DNA from: Candidatus Hermodarchaeum yapensis
GTDB taxonomy: Archaea; Asgardarchaeota; Hermodarchaeia; Hermodarchaeales; Hermodarchaeaceae
Reading direction: 5' to 3'
DNA: 64,000 nt
Assembly: GCA_016840405.1 (NCBI GenBank)
Contig: JAEOSK010000008.1
Location: forward strand, 1 to 64,000
The notes beneath the pieces are model-generated. The model worked only from the letters and a program-made list of their open reading frames with translations. It searched no databases and was not told the origin of the DNA. A program made the translations under genes and the position numbers. This document shows, in pieces, positions 26,457 through 34,249 of this stretch (position 1 is the first letter of the stretch; each line of letters begins with the position of its first letter).

Positions 26457-26630
26457 TTGAAGGAAATTGATTTTGAGTATGTTTGTGTACAAGTTAACCA
26501 TCATAAGAACATCGCCAAGGTCATTACCGAATATCAACAAGAAGGCTGGCGACTTCATACCTATCAGGCAACCGGAGATCCCAACTGGGTCAATCATTAT
26601 CTGCTCTTTCAACGAGAAATCACATGGTAA
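26457..26630 (+). CDS. Small DUF4177-like protein (copy 2)
   Basis: 57 residues from TTG 26457, preceded by AGGTGA. Contains FEYVCVQVNHH, EGWRLHTYQA and NHYLLFQRE, so it is clearly a paralogue of the 59-residue protein at 22462-22641. DNA identity is only moderate, so the duplication is old rather than a fresh target-site copy. It ends the AbiE island on the right and lies upstream of the Fae-Hps gene. Confidence 0.72.
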   Translation: MKEIDFEYVCVQVNHHKNIAKVITEYQQEGWRLHTYQATGDPNWVNHYLLFQREITW

Positions 26631-26711
26631 GCAATTTAATTCTTATTTTTGTTTATCTAAAAAGGGGATTTTTTATATTATTTTCAAAATACTGAATGAA
26701 TGGAATAATTC

Positions 26712-26909
26712 ATGTTTGAGAATGAACCTCTGAAACTAAATTTCTGGCAACCTGAACCTGTTAATGAAAGAATGATACAGTTAAAGAAAAAAGGAACATC
26801 AAACGGCGCTATAATCGAACACATATTTGACGAATTTCAAATCTCACTTTCTAGAGGCAGGCTAAAAAATTGGCCGAAAGCTTTGCAAGCATTTTCAACA
26901 AAACATTAA
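26712..26909 (+). CDS. Small helix-turn-helix-like protein upstream of fae-hps
   Basis: 65 residues from ATG 26712, ending 7 bp before the fae-hps start. The core ERMIQLKKKGTSNGAIIEHI followed by FDEFQISLSRGRLKNW resembles the C-terminal module of the LAGLIDADG-like gene at 28.3-29.1 kb (EELMEYMMKQHQDGISYGEI). It may be a free-standing helix-turn-helix or a remnant of such a gene. Its position suggests it could be cotranscribed with fae-hps; function is unknown. Confidence 0.5.
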   Translation: MFENEPLKLNFWQPEPVNERMIQLKKKGTSNGAIIEHIFDEFQISLSRGRLKNWPKALQAFSTKH

Positions 26910-26916
26910 ATATTGG

Positions 26917-28149
26917 ATGAATGATTACAAACTCGTTGCTTTGAACAACAGAGGAAGCGATCCAATGGTGTATTTAGTTGGAGAAGCACTCATAGGTAAG
27001 GGACCAGAAATTGCTCACGTGGATATGATTATTGGAGATAAGTCTGGCCCGGTTGGAACCGCCTTTGCACACGGCATGACGAATGTTTCACATGGTCATT
27101 CCCCGTTATTGGCGGTGATTCGACCGAATCTTCCACCGAAACCGCATACGCTCATTATACCAAAAGTTACGGTTAAAGACATGGGTGATGCTGAGAAAAT
27201 CTTCGGCCCAGCTCAAGCTGCAGTAGCAAAGGCAGTCGCTGATGCCCTAGAAGAAGGAATTATCCCTAAAGGGAAGGCGGATGAATGGGTTGTTATCTGT
27301 AGTGTTTTTATTCATCCAGATGCGAAAGATTACCGGCGAATCTATCATTACAATTATGCAGCGACAAAGCTTTCGATTCAACGGGCTCTCTCTAACTATC
27401 CTCCTGTGGATAAAATTATGTACGATAAAGATCGGGCAACGCATCCAATCATGGGCTTTCGGGTACCACGACTGTGGCGTCCACCCTATCTCCAAATAGC
27501 ACTAGATGTTCCGGACCTTGAAAAAACAAAGAAAATAATTGCTGCACTACCACGAAGCGATAATTTAATTCTGGAAGCCGGAACTCCTCTCATCAAACGG
27601 TACGGTACTGCTGTCCTTAGTGATTTAAGAGAAGTTTCGAAGGACAAATTCTTGGTTGCTGATCTGAAAACGCTTGATGTAGGGAAGGTCGAAGTTGACT
27701 TAGCTTTTGACGAATCCGCAGATGCTGTAGTTGTATCTGGGCTAGCATCTCTAGAAACAATTGATCAATTCATCTATGAAACAAACCGGTTGGGCATATA
27801 CTCCTTTGTTGATATGATGAATGTGGAAGATCCTGTTGCAAAACTTCAAAGTCTGAAGATGCCACCAAATGTTGTAATTATGCATCGTGGTATCGACACC
27901 GAAGGTCGTGCAGAGCACAAATGGGATATTGTAAAGGCTGTGAAAACAGCCTTCAAGGGCAAACGCCTCCTCGTTTCGGTAGCTGGTGGCATCCGACCGG
28001 ATAATATTAGCGCTGCGCTCAAAGCCAAAGCCGATATCATCGTAGTTGGACGATATATTACGCAATCTCGCGATGTCGAAAGGTCAACTCGAGAATTCCT
28101 CACCCAAATGCAGGGTGATATTGATCTATTCCGAGTCCACACCGAATAA
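26917..28149 (+). CDS. fae-hps: Bifunctional formaldehyde-activating enzyme / 3-hexulose-6-phosphate synthase
   Basis: 410 residues. Residues ~1-165 are Fae ([14 protein letters not shown] with His34, THGMTN-like [22 protein letters not shown]), which couples formaldehyde to tetrahydromethanopterin. Residues ~175-410 are Hps, a TIM-barrel of the OMP decarboxylase superfamily ([10 protein letters not shown] with the catalytic Asp-Lys pair, VSVAGGI), which joins or releases formaldehyde and ribulose-5-phosphate. The archaeal fusion is thought to run towards ribulose-5-phosphate and formaldehyde, supplying pentose for nucleotides. It interrupts the accessory region, between the DUF4177-like gene and the LAGLIDADG-like gene. 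Confidence 0.94.
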   Translation: MNDYKLVALNNRGSDPMVYLVGEALIGKGPEIAHVDMIIGDKSGPVGTAFAHGMTNVSHGHSPLLAVIRPNLPPKPHTLIIPKVTVKDMGDAEKIFGPAQAAVAKAVADALEEGIIPKGKADEWVVICSVFIHPDAKDYRRIYHYNYAATKLSIQRALSNYPPVDKIMYDKDRATHPIMGFRVPRLWRPPYLQIALDVPDLEKTKKIIAALPRSDNLILEAGTPLIKRYGTAVLSDLREVSKDKFLVADLKTLDVGKVEVDLAFDESADAVVVSGLASLETIDQFIYETNRLGIYSFVDMMNVEDPVAKLQSLKMPPNVVIMHRGIDTEGRAEHKWDIVKAVKTAFKGKRLLVSVAGGIRPDNISAALKAKADIIVVGRYITQSRDVERSTREFLTQMQGDIDLFRVHTE

Positions 28150-28273
28150 TCACAATACTACGAGCTCTTTCCAAGGTGCACAATACTAAATGCGCTTAGG
28201 ATGAGTGCACTTATGTTGAGTTCTTTAACTTAGTTCTGAATGAAAAATTAGTTACAAGCACGGAGATTAACAA

Positions 28274-29088
28274 TTGGCGCGTCCTCCGCAAACAACAAAG
28301 AACCGCACAGCAATCCACATATGGCGCCCCATTATTAAAGGCGTCCAAATCACATCAAAAGAACAAATCCAAGAGATAATTAACACTGAATACCCTGGAC
28401 TCAAACGTAACCCTGATTTCTCAAATCTTCACCACGACGCCGAAATTCGCCTTGACCTCATTACTAAACTTGAAGGAAAAGCATATCTTGAAATCGAAAC
28501 CCGTAATTTGTTAATCGACGAATTTGGCATTAGCTATCGGAAAATGACCACTTGGGCTCAAGCAGCTCGCCAACCTCGTTTATACTACCTCATCAAAAAC
28601 AGTACTTCCAAAAAGGAAGCCTGAAGGCTCCAAAGAAAATTCGTCTGAAATTCCTTCAAGGTCTTAATGATGGTGATGGAAGCGCCTGTGCTAAGAATAT
28701 GAGACTAAGTATTGCTTGTGGAGTTAATCATAACTTCGTACAGAACCTTCTAAACACGTTCAACGTTGAATCGAACTTTTTGACCGAAGGTCGAGGTGTA
28801 AGGATCGACAAAGTTGAAAGCATTATTCGGGCATCAAAACTCCCCTTCTTCCTGCATGCCACAGGACGACAAGATACTGCTGAAACAATGGTTGAGATGA
28901 TTATTGCACGAAGAGTACATATGCACACACCTATCTCTGAAGAATTAATGGAATACATGATGAAACAACATCAAGATGGAATATCGTATGGAGAAATTGC
29001 TGTTCAGATTTTCGAAGAATTAGGAGTTTCATACTCTAAGGAAAGAGTGCGTATAAACATCAAAAAAAGAAGAATATTGAACATGTAA
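28274..29088 (+). pseudogene. LAGLIDADG homing-endonuclease-like gene, split by a frameshift
   Basis: Frame 2 (28274-28624) encodes 116 residues ending in the helix-turn-helix-like FGISYRKMTTWAQAARQPRLYYLIK. Frame 1 then carries the LAGLIDADG-type motif FLQGLNDGDGS, a following helix pair (NHNFVQNLLNTFNV), and a C-terminal module with SYGEIAVQIFEELGVSY. The two parts meet at about 28610 in the run TCCAAAAAGG, so a single-base slip joins them; a TGA ends frame 2 at 28622-28624. Either a pseudogene, a sequencing slip, or a frame-shifted expression. Codon use and position in the accessory region suggest a mobile origin. Confidence 0.5.
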
Positions 29089-29168
29089 TTACAAAATGGG
29101 GCAATGGATAGATTCAAAAAAACAATAGATAGAAAAGAGAGATACAATCTTCTTAATAGGAGAATTCT

Positions 29169-29468
29169 ATGCCTTCAGGTATTAAAAGACTCGTTCTCGA
29201 TGTCCTCAAGCCTCACGTCCCGAACCTTGTTGATATAGCAACGTTGGTAGGAAAGGTTGAGGGTGTTGTTGGTGTCAACGTCGCCCTTGTTGAAGTCGAC
29301 TCTCATACAGAGTCTATTAAGGTAACAGTTGAAGGTGATAATCTCGAATTTGAAGAGGTTAAAGCCGCACTCGAAGCCTGTGGAGCTTCTGTTCACTCAA
29401 TCGATCAAGTTGTTGCTGGACGCACTGTTGTAGAAGAAGTAAAAACCCATATGGAAAACGGTGGCTAA
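29169..29468 (+). CDS. DUF211 family protein
   Basis: 99 residues. The small ferredoxin-like fold family DUF211: the N-terminal IKRLVLDVLKPHVP and the KVTVEGDNLEFEEVKAALEACGASVHSIDQVVAG segment are diagnostic. Members of the family are oligomeric archaeal proteins of unclear role. The last bases overlap the convergent gene at 29465. Confidence 0.85.
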   Translation: MPSGIKRLVLDVLKPHVPNLVDIATLVGKVEGVVGVNVALVEVDSHTESIKVTVEGDNLEFEEVKAALEACGASVHSIDQVVAGRTVVEEVKTHMENGG

Positions 29469-30130
29469 ACGCCGATTGCCCATTTTGAATTTTCAATCAA
29501 TGCTTCTACATGAGGTGCTAAATGTTCGTATAGCGAGTTGTAAAAGACCTTTGGAAGCAATTGCAATACTGAAAAAATACGATTCAACAATCCGCTTATT
29601 ACGGGTTCAAGAAGCTCACGACGATTAGCAATGTGCGAAGTTAAAACAGCATCAATCGCCGTTTCTTCTGCTAACGCATCAATTAGCCGATATATTGGTC
29701 CCATTTTTTCAAGAAAATAGGGGAGCCCTCTTTCATCGTATAGAATGATTATCCCTAGCTTTTCGACAATTCGTTTAGTATACCAATCGATACTCGAATC
29801 TTTTGCGGCGAATGCATCTTGAAATAAAGGATCCGCGGGTTGTCGTTTTGTCCCCTCTGAAGTGTCAGATGAAAAATAGCTTCGCGGAACCAGATTCGGG
29901 TAGGTGTTAGGGTGTCGAAAAGCAATGTAAAGTGCTGCTGCAAACAGGGCCTCAGGTTCTCTTCCAAGGTCTTGGGTTCCTAAAAGGCTGGCAAGTATTC
30001 GTAGTGACGGAAGCATCAAATCCTGGCGAACTTGCTTAGACTGGTAAAGGCGATACGCATCTTTTAGATGAATGATAGGTGCTTTAACGTCCGACCTTGC
30101 TGCACCATTCACTCCAGTCTTCGACACCAA
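29465..30130 (-). CDS. Uncharacterised protein with a cyclin-box-like segment
   Basis: 221 residues, mostly helical. The stretch LREPEALFAAALYIAFRHPNT (from about residue 58) resembles the cyclin-box segment of TFB/TFIIB (AAAxLYIAxR), and further helices follow. Similarity is weak and could reflect only a shared helical style. No zinc ribbon or DNA-binding motif is evident. Convergent with the DUF211 gene. Confidence 0.5.
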   Translation of the reverse strand: MVSKTGVNGAARSDVKAPIIHLKDAYRLYQSKQVRQDLMLPSLRILASLLGTQDLGREPEALFAAALYIAFRHPNTYPNLVPRSYFSSDTSEGTKRQPADPLFQDAFAAKDSSIDWYTKRIVEKLGIIILYDERGLPYFLEKMGPIYRLIDALAEETAIDAVLTSHIANRRELLEPVISGLLNRIFSVLQLLPKVFYNSLYEHLAPHVEALIENSKWAIGV

Positions 30131-30315
30131 TTGTACTAAGCTCCGTAGAGAATAACTCTCTCATTTAAGATAAGTAGTCCTAAATATACTTTAGGCGAGT
30201 CTAGTTAGTTTCTATGGCATTCGCTTGAACGACCAAGCTAACATTTCTTTAATTCGCTGGAAATGTGTTTTCGTTCAGTAATTTTCTATCAAGAGCCCAT
30301 ATTAAACCAATTTTC

Positions 30316-30693
30316 TTAGGTCATATGACCCGAATCTTCTAAGAATTGCAATGATTCAGGTGAAAGTTCATTCTGAATGAATTCAGCTCCTTTTTCAGTA
30401 AGCGCGATTTGTGTTGCGAATTGGTGTTCTCCATAGATGACTACAAACCCTTTATCTTTCAATCGTTGGAGAGACGAAAATACAATCTGATTAAGTTCTT
30501 CGTCAGTAACATTGGGCTGTCCATCGGGTCGTTGGAACTCAGGAGTATGTTTGAGGACATGACGCAAAGATGCCATAGATCGGCGCCGTGTCTCATGAGG
30601 ATTCGAGTAGAGCCATAACAATAGGATGAAATCTATAAGCTCTCCAGAAAGATGACGTTGCATTTGGCGCGCAATATAATAGACGGCTGGCAA
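30316..30693 (-). CDS. Winged-helix regulator (PadR-like)
   Basis: 125 residues. Contains a helical N-terminus (ELIDFILLLWLYS) and a winged-helix segment ending KDKGFVVIYGEHQFATQIALTEKGAEFI, where the beta hairpin and KG-type turn are typical of PadR/ArsR wings. Target unknown; no ligand domain seen. Confidence 0.55.
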   Translation of the reverse strand: MPAVYYIARQMQRHLSGELIDFILLLWLYSNPHETRRRSMASLRHVLKHTPEFQRPDGQPNVTDEELNQIVFSSLQRLKDKGFVVIYGEHQFATQIALTEKGAEFIQNELSPESLQFLEDSGHMT

Positions 30694-30753
30694 TCTCTTC
30701 GCTCCATCTAATTGAGAATAGTTGTTTAAAACTTATCAATAGTTGCTCTCCGA

Positions 30754-31509
30754 TTAATCGCCAGTCCATTGGTAATTTCCTTTAGGTGTTTTAATCACAT
30801 ATCCTTGACTTCGAAGTAACGTAAGAGCTTCTTCACTATCCACTTCTGAAATTGATTCGTTCTCAAGTTGTTCAATTAGCTGAGTGTGATTAATCAGCGT
30901 GGACGATTTTCGGATGATATCAGCAATCTTACGGGCTAGCTTAGTAGGGCTCATTCTCGGTGTTGCCACTTCGTCAGTTTTGGCTTCATCTCCTACTAGA
31001 CATATTTGCCAAGGTTTGGGAGATATGAGATGACCTGAACGGATGAGTCCTTCGATTTGTCGCACCGTCCAATCCCAGGGAATCCCTGCCTTTTGACACT
31101 CCTGCTCTAGGTTCTGTAAATCAAGTGTTTTTGTCCGTGCATGTTGGTAAAGTATTTTTTCCAGTTCACGGCGTCTGGTTGAGACCGGTTGGTGAGGCGC
31201 TTCTTTTTCTTGAATTTGGTTCAAATCTACTTGCTCTTGGGGAATTAGCGGCTTAATATGTGCTCGTGCTTTCTCTACAGCAGCCATGAATTCCTGATGG
31301 TGTTTTCCGGTTTGATATAATTTAACACGAGTTCTAGCTGTTTTGGCGTCCTCGACAAAAATAGCATTTAGCGGATTTATTTTGAAGATACGTTGGCAGT
31401 AGACACAAAGTCGCGTTTTTTGGCTCGTTGGTGCATAAGTATATCGTCCACATTTTGGACATCGGATGATATAAAATCCGGATCGAGGCATCAGCACATT
31501 CACTGCCAC
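30754..31509 (-). CDS. Zinc-ribbon protein of unknown function
   Basis: 251 residues. An N-terminal zinc ribbon (RCPKCGRYTYAPTSQKTRLCVYC) is followed by a basic linker (KLYQTGKHHQEFMAAVEKARA) and two winged-helix-like segments towards the C-terminus (about 125-160 and 185-245). Similar ribbon-first proteins are widespread in archaea; DNA or RNA binding is likely, but the function is unknown. The gene stands alone, divergent from the gene at 31559. Confidence 0.55.
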   Translation of the reverse strand: MAVNVLMPRSGFYIIRCPKCGRYTYAPTSQKTRLCVYCQRIFKINPLNAIFVEDAKTARTRVKLYQTGKHHQEFMAAVEKARAHIKPLIPQEQVDLNQIQEKEAPHQPVSTRRRELEKILYQHARTKTLDLQNLEQECQKAGIPWDWTVRQIEGLIRSGHLISPKPWQICLVGDEAKTDEVATPRMSPTKLARKIADIIRKSSTLINHTQLIEQLENESISEVDSEEALTLLRSQGYVIKTPKGNYQWTGD

Positions 31510-31558
31510 AAGCCTAATTAGCCTTTCCTGTTTAAAGTCCTCAGTTGGGAATCACCAA

Positions 31559-31870
31559 ATGACCTTTGGATTAGATCGGTTTTTCCAGAAGGAAAAAGAA
31601 AAGAAAAAACCCGAAGAAAAAAAGGACGCACCAGAAGTGGAGATTAAGGAAGTGGAAACCGCTGAATCTCGTGATTGGCACTCAATCTTAGAAGAAACCG
31701 TCAAATCCATGGTTCTTTATCCTCACTTGTTGGATTATACGCGAACCAACATTCTCCCCAAACGGCCCTCCATTACACCTGAAGAATTAGCAGTTCAACT
31801 TCGGGTCCCCCTAGGCGTTGCCATGATCCTTCTTGATAAGCTTCAGAGTGAGACAAAAGAAACAAAATAA
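31559..31870 (+). CDS. Small charged protein with a helix-turn-helix-like tail
   Basis: 103 residues. A Lys/Glu-rich N-terminal ~40 residues is probably disordered; the C-terminal half (SITPEELAVQLRVPLGVAMILLDKLQ) reads as a helix-turn-helix. No family recognised. Convergent with the TrmB-like gene, 12 bp away. Confidence 0.5.
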   Translation: MTFGLDRFFQKEKEKKKPEEKKDAPEVEIKEVETAESRDWHSILEETVKSMVLYPHLLDYTRTNILPKRPSITPEELAVQLRVPLGVAMILLDKLQSETKETK

Positions 31871-31882
31871 CATATCAGAAAA

Positions 31883-32647
31883 TCATGTTAGGGGCTGTGC
31901 TGAATTATAGAGATATAAAAAGTAAATTTTTGCTAGTTCCACCAGTTCTGTATGGCTTGACCAAATTGCTAGCGGTTCAGCAGGTTCAGATGTCAACATG
32001 ATGACGGCTTGTTTATCATCAATAATTGCTCCCCCGCCATAGATCTCTTTCCTTTTACGACCTTCACCTACAGCTAGAATAAGACGATTCACTTTATCTG
32101 TCAATGTCTGTTCAGACGCAAGAATCTGGATTTTCACCCCCCGGTCCCGGAGATGTAACAAAGTGGGGCTAATGAAGTCAATATCGCTTTTACTCACAAT
32201 TCCCCAGGAAAGCAAGACATGCCGTTCTGCCTGACCTAATGCAATATTCAACTTAGCGCGAACGTTATTTGATCCGTGGAGAATATGAACTTCAGGCGCA
32301 GAAATCCGAGTCTTATCATCAAAAGAAGGTTGTAGGTCATCGACGACACGTTGTTCCCATTCAGTTAGACGTTCTTGGGCGTTAAGCACAGCCGCTTTTG
32401 ATGTTTCGCGGGGACTTTTCGGTACATATCGCTTTGGGCGTCCTTGTTCAATAGTTATCCAGCCTCCTCGCTCCAAAGCTGCTAAAACATCGTATACTCT
32501 GCTAAAGGGAATTCTTGACTGAGAACTAACTTCACTCGCAGTTAGTGCTCCACTTCGGACCAAGGTGACATAGACTCGCGCTTCATAACTACTCAGGCCA
32601 AGGTTTCTGAGAGCCCGCATAGTTCTTTCGTCCATTCGTTCGCTCAT
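31883..32647 (-). CDS. TrmB-like transcriptional regulator
   Basis: About 254 residues from ATG 32647. An N-terminal winged helix (LGLSSYEARVYVTLVRSGALTASEVSSQSRIPFSRVYDVLAALERGG) is the TrmB/HTH-11 type; the C-terminal part is a phospholipase-D-like effector domain. An open frame runs up to 32725, only 1 bp from the divergent memo1 start, so the internal ATG is preferred; intermediate starts are possible. Ligand unknown; some TrmB regulators sense sugars. Confidence 0.7.
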   Translation of the reverse strand: MSERMDERTMRALRNLGLSSYEARVYVTLVRSGALTASEVSSQSRIPFSRVYDVLAALERGGWITIEQGRPKRYVPKSPRETSKAAVLNAQERLTEWEQRVVDDLQPSFDDKTRISAPEVHILHGSNNVRAKLNIALGQAERHVLLSWGIVSKSDIDFISPTLLHLRDRGVKIQILASEQTLTDKVNRLILAVGEGRKRKEIYGGGAIIDDKQAVIMLTSEPAEPLAIWSSHTELVELAKIYFLYLYNSAQPLT

Positions 32648-32726
32648 ATCAACACCACTTCGAACGCTCATAGCACTCGGAAAAATCTTTTTGGTTACCA
32701 TGTGAATGTAATAACGGTGTGACATT

Positions 32727-33650
32727 ATGGGAAATGTCCGACAACCTTCAGCCTTTGGGTTCTATCCACCTGATAAAACTTCGCTAGAAAACGCAATCAA
32801 GGACGCTTTTTCCGATACACATGGTGCTGGCGATATCCCAACGGTGAGTTCAGAAAGATCTGAAAAAATCGTCGCTGGCATATCACCCCATGCCGGCTTC
32901 GTATATTCAGGTCCGATAGCCTCACATCTCTACAACGCTATCGCACAAGATGGGTTTCCTGAAACTTTCGTTCTTATTGGTCCAAAGCACGGTTACATGC
33001 GGTTTCAAGGTGCAGCTCTAATGGTAGAAGGAATGTGGGAAACACCACTTGGAAAGGTTCCCATTGATAATTCACTTGCGAAATCTCTACTCAAGGAAAG
33101 TGAAGAATCCAAAACCAACTGTATGATGGCTAGTTCCGAAGCTCATCTAGATGAACACTCATTAGAAGTCCAGTTACCATTTCTACAATTCTTGGCTGGG
33201 AAGCGACCATTTCAAATCGTACCCCTGGTTATCTCCTCACCCAATTATGCGATCTGCGAAAAAATTGGTAACATAATCGCGAACTCTATTCAAAAAAACA
33301 AACGTGATGTAATCATAATTGCGAGTACAGACTTTACACATTATGGCAAATATTTCTACAATTACGCACCCGTAGGAAGCGGACCCGTTGAAAAAGTGGT
33401 AAAATGGGTTCATGAAACCGATGGAGATCTTATTCACAAGATTGAACAATTGGATGGTAATGCACTTTTGGGTACTGTTGTGAATGAGCGCCGAACGATG
33501 TGTGGTGCAAGTGCAGTTGCTTCGTCTATTGTAGCTGCACAACGACTTGGGGCTGAAAAAGGCCAATTGCTCAAGTATGCAACAAGTTATGATGTTCGAG
33601 GTAGCTCAGAAGCAATAGTAGGATATGCATCGATTGCTCTTCAACGCTAA
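32727..33650 (+). CDS. memo1: MEMO1 family protein
   Basis: 307 residues. The nonheme-iron/copper-binding-like fold has PHAGFVYSG near 54, EHSLEVQLPFLQ near 140 and STDFTHYG near 195, matching the residues of the class III extradiol-dioxygenase-like site. In archaea and bacteria this family (system protein B) occurs with AMMECR1 and a radical SAM enzyme; both occur in the window at other loci. Biochemical role is not established. It overlaps the convergent iorB stop by 4 bp. Confidence 0.88.
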   Translation: MGNVRQPSAFGFYPPDKTSLENAIKDAFSDTHGAGDIPTVSSERSEKIVAGISPHAGFVYSGPIASHLYNAIAQDGFPETFVLIGPKHGYMRFQGAALMVEGMWETPLGKVPIDNSLAKSLLKESEESKTNCMMASSEAHLDEHSLEVQLPFLQFLAGKRPFQIVPLVISSPNYAICEKIGNIIANSIQKNKRDVIIIASTDFTHYGKYFYNYAPVGSGPVEKVVKWVHETDGDLIHKIEQLDGNALLGTVVNERRTMCGASAVASSIVAAQRLGAEKGQLLKYATSYDVRGSSEAIVGYASIALQR

Positions 33651-34249
33651 TCTGTTATTATCATTTTTTGAACTGTCATTCCCTTTTTGAAGGCTGTGAT
33701 ATTCATCTCATGGTAGCGAGCTGGTAATACGTCCTTAATTGCTTCAATAATTGAGCTCTCCTTCATAGGGATAAGGTCTAAATCGAATGCCGCACCAACC
33801 AACACGGTATTCATAGTCATTATTCCTCCAGCTTGTCGGGCCATACGTTCAGCATTAAACGTGATGACTCTTGCGAATTTACTCAATTCGTCAAAAATCT
33901 CATCTACAGTCGGATATTCGGATCGACCTAACATCACTGCTGTCGGTGTAATCTTATATTCACCAACGATTATCGTCCCGTTTGGCGAAATGAGATTGGC
34001 TTGTCGAAGGGCTTCAACGGGTTCAATGCTTAAGAGTAAATCAGCTTCTCCAATTGGGATAATCGGACCATAAACGGATTCTCCAATTCGAATCGCACAG
34101 TTCACAATTCCCCCACGTTGTGCCATTCCATGAATTTCTCCCATCCTGACTTTTTGTCCCTCAATAAGGGCTGCGGTTGCTAATACTCGAGCTGCAGTTA
34201 AGACACCGGATCCGCCGACACCGGTGAACATGATATTATGCGCTTTCAT
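33647..34249 (-). CDS. iorB: Indolepyruvate:ferredoxin oxidoreductase, beta subunit
   Basis: 200 residues. The gamma-domain of the pyruvate-ferredoxin-oxidoreductase family: GVGGSGVLTAARVLATAA and the following QRGGIVNCAIRIG are diagnostic. With IorA it decarboxylates aryl pyruvates from aromatic amino acid breakdown to aryl-acetyl-CoA, reducing ferredoxin. The start overlaps the iorA stop by 14 bp, so the pair is translationally coupled. Confidence 0.92.
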   Translation of the reverse strand: MKAHNIMFTGVGGSGVLTAARVLATAALIEGQKVRMGEIHGMAQRGGIVNCAIRIGESVYGPIIPIGEADLLLSIEPVEALRQANLISPNGTIIVGEYKITPTAVMLGRSEYPTVDEIFDELSKFARVITFNAERMARQAGGIMTMNTVLVGAAFDLDLIPMKESSIIEAIKDVLPARYHEMNITAFKKGMTVQKMIITD

